From the NCBI GenBank assembly GCA_002376715.1, contig DFOK01000031.1:1-15694 (forward strand): DNA of 15,694 nt. The letters run 5' to 3'. This DNA comes from Bacteroidales bacterium UBA3543. Lineage in GTDB: Bacteria > Bacteroidota > Bacteroidia > Bacteroidales > UBA932. The translations under genes were made by a program, and so were the position numbers. Under the pieces are notes generated by a model. It was not told the origin of the DNA. It did not search any database and saw only the letters and a list, made by a program, of their open reading frames with translations. Shown here piece after piece: positions 1 to 7,050 of this stretch (within the stretch, counting starts at the first letter, position 1; the number at the start of each line of letters is the position of its first letter).

Positions 1-1
1 A

Positions 2-1465
2 TCCGTGATAAGTTGTACACGGGAACCTCTTCCCGAACTTGATTATAAAGAGGGAAAGCTCGTTACTATCAGCGCTACTATTCCACCGGAGACTCGCGTC
101 GCATACAATGACACAACTCTCAAACTTTCATGGCAGGACAAAGATACACTCCTGCTTGCCGGATATGATGGTACGACTTATAAGGGAAGCAAGAAATTTC
201 ATTGGACCGGAGGCGATAGTTTTCAGGGAACAGAGGTACCTGGCGCCACAACCTACAAGGCCTACTATCTATCCAAGGGCATAACTTTGGATGAGACTAC
301 CGGCGAAGTGCGACTTCCCGCTGACTTTTGGAAACAGACACAAAACGGGAACAATTCCACGGCTCACCTCCGCAATAAGTTGCTCCTGTTTGACGAGAAT
401 GCAAACCCCATCACTCAGAGATTTAGCTTAACCCTAAAGAGCAGCATCATCAGATTGAATCTCAGTGGTATCCCGCAAGATGCCGGAGAGCTGTATCGGC
501 TGATTTATACGGTAGAAACTGCAACGGGAGTATTCGAATCCGTTTCGATTGGTGTAACCGGCGTGACCTTCTCTGCTCATCTAAATAACATTACCGCTTT
601 TCTCTCCTTTGATCCCACCGAAATGACGAATATTGCTGCAGGCGGAAAAGTGATAATATCTCTCTACGGAGAGAAGTCGTATATGTGGAAGAATGATGCA
701 GTTACGCAAGCAAAGATCTACGCTGCAGGAAAGCGCTACACGGGTGCTGTGAGCAGTGGTTGGATAGAGATAATCAACCCACTCCGTTATGTTGCCAAAT
801 ATAATGTAAATCCTGCCGGTACAGGCTTCGTGGGGGATTTAACTGCTTGCGATGTTAGTGGTTACTTCAATTGGGATCAAGCATCGGCTATTTCTCTTCC
901 CGGCTACCACCTGCCGAGCCGAAAAGAGTGGCGAAGTATTGTGCCGGAGGCTTATGGTTATGTTTTCTTCAAGACTACAGTTGACAAACATATTACTGAA
1001 TATGTCACAGTCAGGAATCAGAACATCACCATGACCTGCGATTATCGCAATGTCGGAACTCAAGACAATCCGGCTCCCAGTTATGCTCTTCGCTATAAGG
1101 GGACTGATATGCTCTCTGCCTGGAAATATGAGTATCTTAATTATAATACAAACAACTGCCATCTGAAGGTTACTTGTCGTAATGTAGTACCGTCTGTTAC
1201 TATTGCTGATATCGTCAATACGGATTACTGGAATACCAATACCAAGAACGATGTTGTTCGTTATTTCCCGGCTAGTGGCTGGGTGAGTTCAGGCCACCCA
1301 AACGTCGTGGGCTCGTACGGCAAGTTCTGGTCCTCCACGAAGTACGAACATCACACTTATGATAATTTATATTATTGTATGTACTTCAGCCCTAACAATG
1401 TGCAATTTCACAGAGACAATCAGCTCTTAGAGTATTCGGTTCGTCTCTTCTACGACAATGATTAA
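2..1465 (+). CDS. Fimbrillin-like lipoprotein with C-terminal FISUMP-like domain, copy 1 (5' end outside window)
   Basis: This is the first of three tandem paralogues and is cut by the left window edge. The first in-frame codons read S-V-I-S-C-T-R-E-P, which aligns with the lipobox of the complete copy at 3500, so the GTG at 5 is an internal valine codon and the true start lies about 15 codons upstream. By family resemblance the first half is a fimbrillin/Mfa-like beta-sandwich: TIPPETRVAY, LLLAGYDGTTYKGS, and the closing Y.AGKRYTGAVSSGW. The second half resembles the FISUMP / C-type-lectin-like fold: GYHLPSRKEW, FPASGW, KFWSST and the terminal SVRLF. It is probably surface anchored, as a pilus component or adhesin. 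The link to known fimbriae is inference, since no usher, anchor or minor fimbrillin is visible. The stop codon is native, because all three copies end 4-5 residues after VRLF. Confidence 0.85.
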   Translation, partial: SVISCTREPLPELDYKEGKLVTISATIPPETRVAYNDTTLKLSWQDKDTLLLAGYDGTTYKGSKKFHWTGGDSFQGTEVPGATTYKAYYLSKGITLDETTGEVRLPADFWKQTQNGNNSTAHLRNKLLLFDENANPITQRFSLTLKSSIIRLNLSGIPQDAGELYRLIYTVETATGVFESVSIGVTGVTFSAHLNNITAFLSFDPTEMTNIAAGGKVIISLYGEKSYMWKNDAVTQAKIYAAGKRYTGAVSSGWIEIINPLRYVAKYNVNPAGTGFVGDLTACDVSGYFNWDQASAISLPGYHLPSRKEWRSIVPEAYGYVFFKTTVDKHITEYVTVRNQNITMTCDYRNVGTQDNPAPSYALRYKGTDMLSAWKYEYLNYNTNNCHLKVTCRNVVPSVTIADIVNTDYWNTNTKNDVVRYFPASGWVSSGHPNVVGSYGKFWSSTKYEHHTYDNLYYCMYFSPNNVQFHRDNQLLEYSVRLFYDND

Positions 1466-1490
1466 TGAACTGCACCCCAAAAGTTGAACA
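1466..1490. mobile_element. Possible solitary IS3-family (IS150-type) terminal repeat
   Basis: The segment beginning TGAACTGCACCCCAAAAG directly after the stop codon of copy 1 resembles the terminal inverted repeats of IS3-family elements, which commonly start TG-A/T-ACTG-C/A-CCCC followed by a TTG-containing stretch. No transposase frame and no matching inverted copy occurs in the window, so at most it is a relic end. The identification is from memory of such ends, not from a search. Confidence 0.33.
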
Positions 1491-1575
1491 AAACATAAAC
1501 TCAAATAATGACCAATTTAACCTAAAATATTTTGTCATATTAAAAATTGAATCACACACTCAAATTCCATTGACT

Positions 1576-1707
1576 ATGAACACAAGAGAATTAAAATCGG
1601 CGGAACAATATAACGCACCGGACATCGAAGTCATCGAAATTGCACTGACCCAAAACATCCTGACGGCAAGTCTTCCCGACGTTGGAGACGGAGGAGATGC
1701 CTGGTAG
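1576..1707 (+). CDS. 43-residue peptide with acidic Gly-rich tail
   Basis: The frame stays open from 1465, but I start it at the ATG at 1576 (MNTRELKSAEQYNAPDIEVI), because the residues upstream of it are translated from the IS-like segment and AT-rich spacer. The peptide has a polar head, the pattern Y-APDIEVIEIAL, a short hydrophobic stretch ILTASLP, and the tail DVGDGGDAW. Small peptides with a Y-x-P-x-IEVI core and a Gly/Asp-rich end are, to my knowledge, common uncharacterised genes in Bacteroidales. There is no signal peptide, transmembrane helix or known domain. The Gly-Gly pair recalls double-glycine leader sites, but the residues after it are too few for a mature bacteriocin. It lies between two fimbrillin-like paralogues and may be co-expressed with them. 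Function is unknown. Confidence 0.6.
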   Translation: MNTRELKSAEQYNAPDIEVIEIALTQNILTASLPDVGDGGDAW

Positions 1708-1712
1708 AGGGG

Positions 1713-1752
1713 TTAGCTATTAGTCGTTAGCCATTGGCTATTGGCTATCGGC
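1713..1752. repeat. Short imperfect repeat with hairpin potential
   Basis: The unit TTAGCTATTAG / TTAGCCATTGG / CTATTGGCTATCGGC repeats imperfectly. TAGCCA at 1728-1733 can pair with TGGCTA at 1742-1747 around an 8-nt loop, or with the overlapping copy at 1735-1740. It lies 5 nt after the small peptide gene and 130 nt before copy 2. There is no U-tract, so I do not call it a terminator. The rest of the gap up to 1882 shows no clear signal. Confidence 0.5.
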
Positions 1753-1882
1753 CCTGAGCAAGAGAGTGCAATGGGCTACAAAAAGAGGATAAATAATTGA
1801 TAAATTCGAGGTTATTGGCAAAGCTCTGCATCAACTAAATACGGAATCACAGCCAACAGCCGGCAGCTTAAACTAAAACAAT

Positions 1883-3385
1883 ATGAAATTTAAACTATTT
1901 ATTTTTACACTACTTGCCTTATTTATTACGAGCTGCACGCTTGAGCCTTTTCCCGAACCCATAGAAGAAGATGGACAGATCGTGACTATTAGCGCAACTA
2001 TCCCACCGGAGACCCGTGTTACATACGATGACACCGACCGCAGCCTTTCATGGCAGACCGGTGACACACTTCTGCTTGCCGGATATGATGGCACGACTTA
2101 TAAGGGAAGCAAGAAATTTCACTGGACCGGAGACGATAGTTTTCAGGGGACAGAGGTACCGGGGGCCACAACCTACAAGGCCTACTATCCAGGGAATGTC
2201 ATTACGCTGGATAAGAACGGTAACGTACAACTACCTGCCTACTTTTGGCAACAGACACAGGACGGAAACAATTCGACGGCACATCTCAGAGATAAGCTAT
2301 TTTTAAGTGACACGGTGGCCAAGGCTACAAATAACACCTTTTCCTTAACCTTACGCAGCAGCATAATCAGATTGAATCTAAGTGGTATTCCGCAAGAGGT
2401 TGGAGAACTGGATCAACTGATTTATATGGTGGAGACTGCATCGGGAGTATTCAAATCCGTGCCACTTAATGTTTCCGGAGTAACTTTTTCTGCTACTGTA
2501 AGTAGTATTACCGCTTTCCTCGCTTTTGACCCTCTCTTCGTGACGAATATCGCTGCAAACGGAAAGGTGAGAATAATCCTGCTCGGAGAGCAACCGTATG
2601 AGTGGAGTGCCACAAGTATCGATGGCAAGAACTACATCGCCGGAAATCGCTATACAGGTACGGTAACCGGCGGTTGGACGGGAAAAGAGTTAATCAACCC
2701 GCTCAGCTTTGTGGCCGAGTATAATGTAAATCCTGACGGTAACGGCTTCGTGACGGATTTAACTTCTTGTACAGCCAGTGGTTATTTCAATTGGAATAGT
2801 GCAGACACCATCAATATTTCCGGCTACCACCTGCCGAGTATGGAGGAGTGGTATGGTATCTTTCCGGAGCGTGACACTTATGTTACGTATGTTCTCTTTA
2901 AAAATGAAGGCTCTCACTATGGCATTAGTAAGAATGTTATAGTTCAAGGTGAGACCATCAATATGACCAGCGATTTTTACAATACCGGGAACAATGTTTC
3001 TTACGCTCTTCGGTACAAGGGAACAGATATGGTCTCCGCCTGGAAGTACGAGCTTTTGAACTATAACACCAATACATGCCATATTAAGATTACTTCCCGT
3101 AATGTAGCACCTTCCATAATAATTGATAGCATCACCGTCAACAACGGTGCCTTCTGGACTACCGGCAACGAGAACGACATTGTCCGTTGTTTCCCCGCAA
3201 GCGGGTACATTTATTACAATATTACCCACCGAGGCGGAGCAGGCTACTTCAGGTCGACCACGGTAAGTAGCAGTAATCCTACAACCTCCGCGTTGTACAT
3301 GTACTTCGACTCCGGTACCGCACGATCACATTCCAGCTATATGAACACGAGGACTTCGGTTCGTCTCTTCGCCAACCCCGATTAA
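1883..3385 (+). CDS. Fimbrillin-like lipoprotein with C-terminal FISUMP-like domain, copy 2
   Basis: A complete 500-residue paralogue. Residues 1-18 form a lipoprotein signal peptide ending in the lipobox ITSC (Cys18), so the ATG at 1883 is secure. The fimbrillin/Mfa-like half spans about residues 33-262, with ISATIPPETRV, LSWQTGDTLLLAGYDG, FHWTG.DSFQGTEVPG and AGNRYTGTV. The FISUMP-like half runs from about 268 to the end, with AEYNVNPDGNGFVTDL, GYFNW, GYHLPSMEEW, YALRYKGTDM, FPASGY and TSVRLF. It differs from its siblings at one hallmark: the usual Y/F-W-S-S-T motif reads Y-F-R-S-T. The protein is predicted to be exported and lipid anchored, and a pilus or adhesin role is inferred from the domains. 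It is 114 nt from copy 3 with no obvious terminator between, so co-transcription is likely. Confidence 0.88.
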   Translation: MKFKLFIFTLLALFITSCTLEPFPEPIEEDGQIVTISATIPPETRVTYDDTDRSLSWQTGDTLLLAGYDGTTYKGSKKFHWTGDDSFQGTEVPGATTYKAYYPGNVITLDKNGNVQLPAYFWQQTQDGNNSTAHLRDKLFLSDTVAKATNNTFSLTLRSSIIRLNLSGIPQEVGELDQLIYMVETASGVFKSVPLNVSGVTFSATVSSITAFLAFDPLFVTNIAANGKVRIILLGEQPYEWSATSIDGKNYIAGNRYTGTVTGGWTGKELINPLSFVAEYNVNPDGNGFVTDLTSCTASGYFNWNSADTINISGYHLPSMEEWYGIFPERDTYVTYVLFKNEGSHYGISKNVIVQGETINMTSDFYNTGNNVSYALRYKGTDMVSAWKYELLNYNTNTCHIKITSRNVAPSIIIDSITVNNGAFWTTGNENDIVRCFPASGYIYYNITHRGGAGYFRSTTVSSSNPTTSALYMYFDSGTARSHSSYMNTRTSVRLFANPD

Positions 3386-3499
3386 TCAGTTGTATTTACT
3401 GAATTATGTACTATACAATAAACTGCCAAACCCGCATTGCTTCCAAGTTATGAGGAATTAACAATAAACTAAAGGCCACTATTTTGAAAATTAATAGAT

Positions 3500-5005
3500 A
3501 TGAAATCCAAACTATTCATTATCGCATTACTTGCCGTATTGGGGGCGAGTTGTACGCGGGAACCTCCTCTTGAACTTGATTATAAAGAGGGAAAGATAGT
3601 AACCATTAGCGCGACCATCCCACCGGAGACTCGTGTGGCATACGATGACACCGATCGCAGCCTTTCATGGCAGACCGGCGATACACTCCTGCTTGCCGGA
3701 TATGATGGCACGACTTATAAGGGAAGCAAGAAATTTCACTGGACCGGAGGCGATAGTTTTCAGGGAACAGAGGTACCTGGCGCCACAACCTACAAGGCCT
3801 ACTATCCAGGGAATGTCATTACGCTGGATAATAACGGCAACGTACAACTACCCGTCTACTTTTGGCAACAGACACAGGACGGAAACAATTCGACGGCACA
3901 TCTCCGCAACAAGTTGCTCCTGTTCGACGAGAATGCAAACCCCATCACTCAGAGATTTAGCTTAGCCCTAAAGAGCAGCATCATCAAATTGGATCTAAGT
4001 GGTATCCCGCAACAGGTTGGGGAACTGGACCAAATAATTTATACGTTAGAGACTGCGTCCGGAGTGTTCAAATCGGTGCCGCTTAATGTAGCCGGAGTAA
4101 CTTTTTCTGCTACTGTAAGTAGTATTACCGCTTTCCTCGCTGTTGATCCTGCCGTAATAAAGATTGCTGCAAACGGCAAGGTAATCATAAGACTGAAAGG
4201 CGATAAATTGTACCAGTGGACTCAGAGTGTTGCTCTCGGAAAAGACTATGTCGCAGGACATCGCTACACAGGTGCAGTAAGTAGCGGCTGGGCAGATATA
4301 ACCACCCCGCTCTACTATGTTGCCGAGTATAATGTGAATGAGGCAGGCACCGGCTTTGTAACTGACCTGATTGCTTGCGAAGTCAGTGGCTATTTCAATT
4401 GGAGTAATGCGGTTACTCACTTCAATACCAACAAGATAATTTCCGGTTATCACCTGCCGAGCATAGAAGAGTGGCAAGGTATCGTTCCATTATATGCTAA
4501 CCAAGTTTATTGCGTTTGCTTCGATTCTGCACCTTCTAATGATAACATTACTGAGAACGTCGTAGTTCAGGGTCAAAGTATTACTATGACCGGTGATTTC
4601 AGCCATCCTGGAAACAATGTTTCTTATGCTCTTCGTTACAAAGGTACTGATATGGTTTCTGCCTGGAAATATGAGTATATAAGCGACGGTAATAATACTC
4701 ATATGAAGATTACCTCTCGAAGGGTATCATCTTACGTAACCATTGACGATATCACCGAAAACAACGGCGCCTTCTGGAATAGCGGCAATGAGAACGACAT
4801 TGTTCGTTATTTCCCCGCAAGCGGTTACTATGAAGGCAGCTTACGTAAAGATTTAGGCACTAATGGCTATTTCTGGTCGTCAACGAAAAAGGGCACAGAC
4901 TTTGCGTTTGCCATGACTTTCAGAAGTAGCGACGCCTCCTCTTCTTCCGGTGGCTACTGGAAGACCAAAAGATATACTGTTCGTTTGTTTACCCCGGGAA
5001 ATTAA
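3500..5005 (+). CDS. Fimbrillin-like lipoprotein with C-terminal FISUMP-like domain, copy 3 (mosaic)
   Basis: A complete 501-residue paralogue. The signal peptide ends in LGASC (Cys18), followed by TREPPLELDYKEGK, which matches copy 1. The fimbrillin-like half covers about residues 34-263. The FISUMP-like half runs from about 270 to the end and shows GYHLPSIEEW (316-325), YALRYKGTDM (376-385), YFPASGY (437-443), GYFWSST (456-462) and TVRLF (493-497). At the nucleotide level it alternates between near-identity to copy 1 and to copy 2 in the N-terminal half, while the last 60 residues, rich in Ser and Gly, are its own. The role is inferred to be a surface adhesin or pilus-tip-like lipoprotein. 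It is the last gene of the plus-strand block and converges on the gene ending at 5113. Confidence 0.88.
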   Translation: MKSKLFIIALLAVLGASCTREPPLELDYKEGKIVTISATIPPETRVAYDDTDRSLSWQTGDTLLLAGYDGTTYKGSKKFHWTGGDSFQGTEVPGATTYKAYYPGNVITLDNNGNVQLPVYFWQQTQDGNNSTAHLRNKLLLFDENANPITQRFSLALKSSIIKLDLSGIPQQVGELDQIIYTLETASGVFKSVPLNVAGVTFSATVSSITAFLAVDPAVIKIAANGKVIIRLKGDKLYQWTQSVALGKDYVAGHRYTGAVSSGWADITTPLYYVAEYNVNEAGTGFVTDLIACEVSGYFNWSNAVTHFNTNKIISGYHLPSIEEWQGIVPLYANQVYCVCFDSAPSNDNITENVVVQGQSITMTGDFSHPGNNVSYALRYKGTDMVSAWKYEYISDGNNTHMKITSRRVSSYVTIDDITENNGAFWNSGNENDIVRYFPASGYYEGSLRKDLGTNGYFWSSTKKGTDFAFAMTFRSSDASSSSGGYWKTKRYTVRLFTPGN

Positions 5006-5087
5006 TTATTTGTTTTTCTGACTTTTGTGGTTTAAGCCTTGGAGTTTTGTGCCCCAAACCCCTTGTAATAAGCGCAGAATTATCAAA

Positions 5088-5107
5088 TAATGGTAAAGTT
5101 TCCATTA
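5088..5107. terminator. Weak symmetrical hairpin between convergent genes
   Basis: TAATGG (5088-5093) and CCATTA (5102-5107) can form a 6-bp stem with an 8-nt loop, in the 107-nt gap between two convergent genes and 5 nt past the minus-strand stop. The stem is AT-rich and no run of T follows on either strand, so a bidirectional terminator is only a possibility. Confidence 0.25.
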
Positions 5108-5112
5108 GCATC

Positions 5113-6048
5113 TTAACCAATCCCACCGGTGATATAGGGGATTCTTGTGATTAGTTCTCCATTTTCTCCATTTTCACGCATTTCGAAAATTTCAATCGTT
5201 ACCAGACTAGGGTAATAGGTGTAGGAGCGGCCGTCATTGAGTTTGATGAGAATAATGTGGTTGGCAAATCCGTCGTCGGGAGTGTAGCGGTAGGTTGCTG
5301 TTTTGATGTCGCCCAGTTTTGCAGGTTTTATGGGGCCTTGTTCATTTTCGCCTGCAATTAAGTCGCATATGAAATCTTCTATATTTCTCTCAAAAAATTC
5401 CATACATTGATATGCAGCATAACTAGGGTCAACATATTGTAAACAACGGTCTGCATCGGCACTGATAAGTGCAGAAGCAAATCCTTCAACAAGTCCCTGG
5501 TGAGTGTTGTTTTGGGTGGGATAATCTCTTATTTGTACAAATTGCTCATTTTCCCATTTGTAAATCAAGAAATCCTGACGATTGACAGAAATGTAAGCAG
5601 TAGTCCCGTGACGAGGAACATAGAAGTCAATCCAATTGTAGTAAGGATTCGTGGCGATGCTGTTTTCAATTGAACGGTGCATCTCTTCTACTCCAAAATC
5701 AGATGTGGACTTTATTTCTCCATTACTGTAAAGGAAATAACTGAATCCTCCGACATAGCCGACAGCAATTAGTTTATTGCCATCCTTCAGGTCCCAATAG
5801 CACATTTCCCAAGTTACCTGGTCTTCAAACTCCAATCTGAGGTATCTGTTCTCATTGTCGCATACCGTCATATATTCTTCCAACTCGGCAGGCGTATCCC
5901 CGTCTGTCATGATAAAAGCCTCAGCAGGCATCAAATCAAATAGTGCTTTTACATCTACTTCCTTTTGTGCATTTGTACATGATGTCGCTCCAATCACCGT
6001 CATAAAAAGCAGCGTAAGCATGATCAGGTATTTCCTATTATTTTTCAT
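5113..6048 (-). CDS. Lipoprotein of unknown function, paralogue of the gene at 7879-8499
   Basis: 311 residues. A lipoprotein signal peptide ends in IGATSC (Cys24), followed by TNAQ, so it should be lipidated and anchored in the outer or inner membrane. The first 110 or so residues align with the 206-residue protein encoded at 7879-8499: KEVDVKALFDLMP against QEVNVKTLFDMLP, and EMCYWDLKDGNKLIAV against QMCYWNLNDGRKLVAV. A C-terminal extension, about residues 180-311, is absent from the paralogue. It contains GLVEGFASALISADADRCL, whose helical pattern recalls NTF2-like folds, but that is weak. I do not recognise a family. It is the last gene of a five-gene minus-strand operon, 30 nt after the preceding gene. 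Confidence 0.82.
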   Translation of the reverse strand: MKNNRKYLIMLTLLFMTVIGATSCTNAQKEVDVKALFDLMPAEAFIMTDGDTPAELEEYMTVCDNENRYLRLEFEDQVTWEMCYWDLKDGNKLIAVGYVGGFSYFLYSNGEIKSTSDFGVEEMHRSIENSIATNPYYNWIDFYVPRHGTTAYISVNRQDFLIYKWENEQFVQIRDYPTQNNTHQGLVEGFASALISADADRCLQYVDPSYAAYQCMEFFERNIEDFICDLIAGENEQGPIKPAKLGDIKTATYRYTPDDGFANHIILIKLNDGRSYTYYPSLVTIEIFEMRENGENGELITRIPYITGGIG

Positions 6049-6058
6049 TGTTTTATAA

Positions 6059-6077
6059 TTTTAAATGGTTTTAAATG
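6059..6077. repeat. 9-bp direct repeat in gene junction
   Basis: TTTTAAATG occurs at 6059-6067 and again at 6069-6077, filling most of the 30-nt gap between the genes ending at 6079 and starting at 6048 on the minus strand. It could be a small local duplication, a binding site for the transcript leader of the 311-residue lipoprotein, or simply AT-rich chance. Confidence 0.35.
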
Positions 6078-6078
6078 T

Positions 6079-6636
6079 TTATTCTACTTCAAAAAAAATA
6101 TCAAATCTTGTCTTGTGAGCCGAAGCCGCACGAAATATCCAAATATTCTCATCCGATATAGTATCCAATTTTATATCCACATTATTTTCACTATATTTAA
6201 CAATGGAGCCATCTTGAAAATAGAAGCGTTTGGCAATATTGTTGTCGTACTCGTTTTTTTCAAAAACAAACAACACTTCACTCTCCCTACTGTAAAGGGC
6301 TTCAAAGTAAATTGTTTTCCCTGCCGAATTTACTTTCTCTATAACCATTCGCAAAATAGGCGGATAGCCTCCCTCTGCTTCGTAATAAAAAAATAATTCC
6401 CCCCGATACACTCCAACTCCGGGATAAGATTTCCCATATTTATTGTCGATAGTGTGCAGGCAAAATAGCTCGCCCGCGTAGCCGTCCTTCTCTAAGGTAG
6501 CTATTTGCGACTTTACGAGATTATACTCTTTCCTGATGTATCGTATAGTTTTTTCTACACTTTGATTAGTTTGTCCATACATTAAACTGCAAAGGCAAAT
6601 AGCAGTAATAGCTAAAAACAGATTTTTGATTTTCAT
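6079..6636 (-). CDS. Secreted or periplasmic protein of unknown function
   Basis: 185 residues. The start MKIKNLFLAITAICLCSLMYGQ gives a Sec signal peptide with probable cleavage near YG-Q or GQ-T, typical of Bacteroidota exported proteins. Cys15 and the SLMYGQ region do not form a convincing lipobox. The mature part is mixed alpha/beta, rich in aromatic and charged residues: a basic helix after the signal, then FCLHTIDNKYGKSYPGVGVY, GELFFYYEAEGGYPP and a C-terminal RFDIFFEV strand. The alternating strand pattern suggests a compact beta-rich domain. No catalytic motif or known family is recognised. It sits fourth in the five-gene operon, 27 nt after the preceding gene, suggesting a shared role with the neighbouring lipoproteins. 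Confidence 0.78.
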   Translation of the reverse strand: MKIKNLFLAITAICLCSLMYGQTNQSVEKTIRYIRKEYNLVKSQIATLEKDGYAGELFCLHTIDNKYGKSYPGVGVYRGELFFYYEAEGGYPPILRMVIEKVNSAGKTIYFEALYSRESEVLFVFEKNEYDNNIAKRFYFQDGSIVKYSENNVDIKLDTISDENIWIFRAASAHKTRFDIFFEVE

Positions 6637-6663
6637 ATTCTTCTATTTTTACACAATAATAAA

Positions 6664-7050
6664 TCAACGATACATCGCCAACTCCAAGCTGTCCATATAT
6701 TGTCCCAGCAACATGTTGAACTTCTGATAATCAGCCTTCTCAAACTCACCTGCCATACACGGCACAGCAACATTTACGGTTTGAAGCTGATTAAAAAACG
6801 TTATCATAACCGGGGCTTTGATTATTGTCGATATACCGCGAATTGTCATTGTCCCGGCTTCATCGAGTGTCAGAATCTCCTCTGCTGAGGAAATGTCGAT
6901 TAATTCGTTATCGACTAAAACCTCTACATTATCGTAATAACCGTAAGCCATATTTACAGCTTTACAGATCTTGTCCCATCCGACCGGATAGGTCAGATTA
7001 AATGTTGACATAAGCCAACCTCGTTCTTCTCCTACACCTAATAAAAGCAT
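6664..7050 (-). CDS. Small protein without signal peptide, function unknown
   Basis: 128 residues from the ATG at 7050, whose A overlaps the last base of the upstream stop (TAATG). An AGGAG at 7060-7064 lies 9 nt before this ATG, favouring it and translational coupling. An alternative ATG at 7011 (MSTFNLTYPVGWDKIC) has GAGG 7 nt upstream and begins where the sequence looks domain-like, so the mature protein may be 115 residues. There is no signal peptide or lipobox, so it is probably cytoplasmic, unlike its four operon neighbours. The sequence is acidic, with VEVLVDNELIDISSAEEILTLDEAGTM and a C-terminal helix YQKFNMLLGQYMDSLEL. I do not recognise the family. An immunity- or adaptor-type partner is only speculation. 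Confidence 0.72.
   Translation of the reverse strand: MLLLGVGEERGWLMSTFNLTYPVGWDKICKAVNMAYGYYDNVEVLVDNELIDISSAEEILTLDEAGTMTIRGISTIIKAPVMITFFNQLQTVNVAVPCMAGEFEKADYQKFNMLLGQYMDSLELAMYR

Noticed and set aside
5..7. GTG as start codon of the first lipoprotein
   Set aside because: It encodes the residue two before the lipobox Ser-Cys (V-I-S-C) and aligns inside the signal peptide of copy 3, so the real start lies left of the window.
1465..1575. Longer version of the small peptide starting at the ATG overlapping the copy 1 stop
   Set aside because: The extra 37 codons are AT-rich, start in the IS-like segment and lack any domain character; the internal ATG begins the family-like sequence.
2759..3229. 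Antisense open frames opposite the FISUMP-like domains (also 839-1162 and 4046-4477)
   Set aside because: They recur at matching places opposite homologous coding sequence, have no signals or known motifs, and are explained by the codon usage of the sense genes.
3480..3499. TATTTTG-like promoter just ahead of copy 3, with a similar one near 1527
   Set aside because: Both lack one base of the TAnnTTTG spacing and have no -33 TTTG, in an AT-rich background where such matches are expected by chance.
1287..5005. Active diversity-generating retroelement within the window
   Set aside because: No reverse transcriptase, accessory gene or template repeat is present, and differences among the three 3' ends are not limited to adenine positions.
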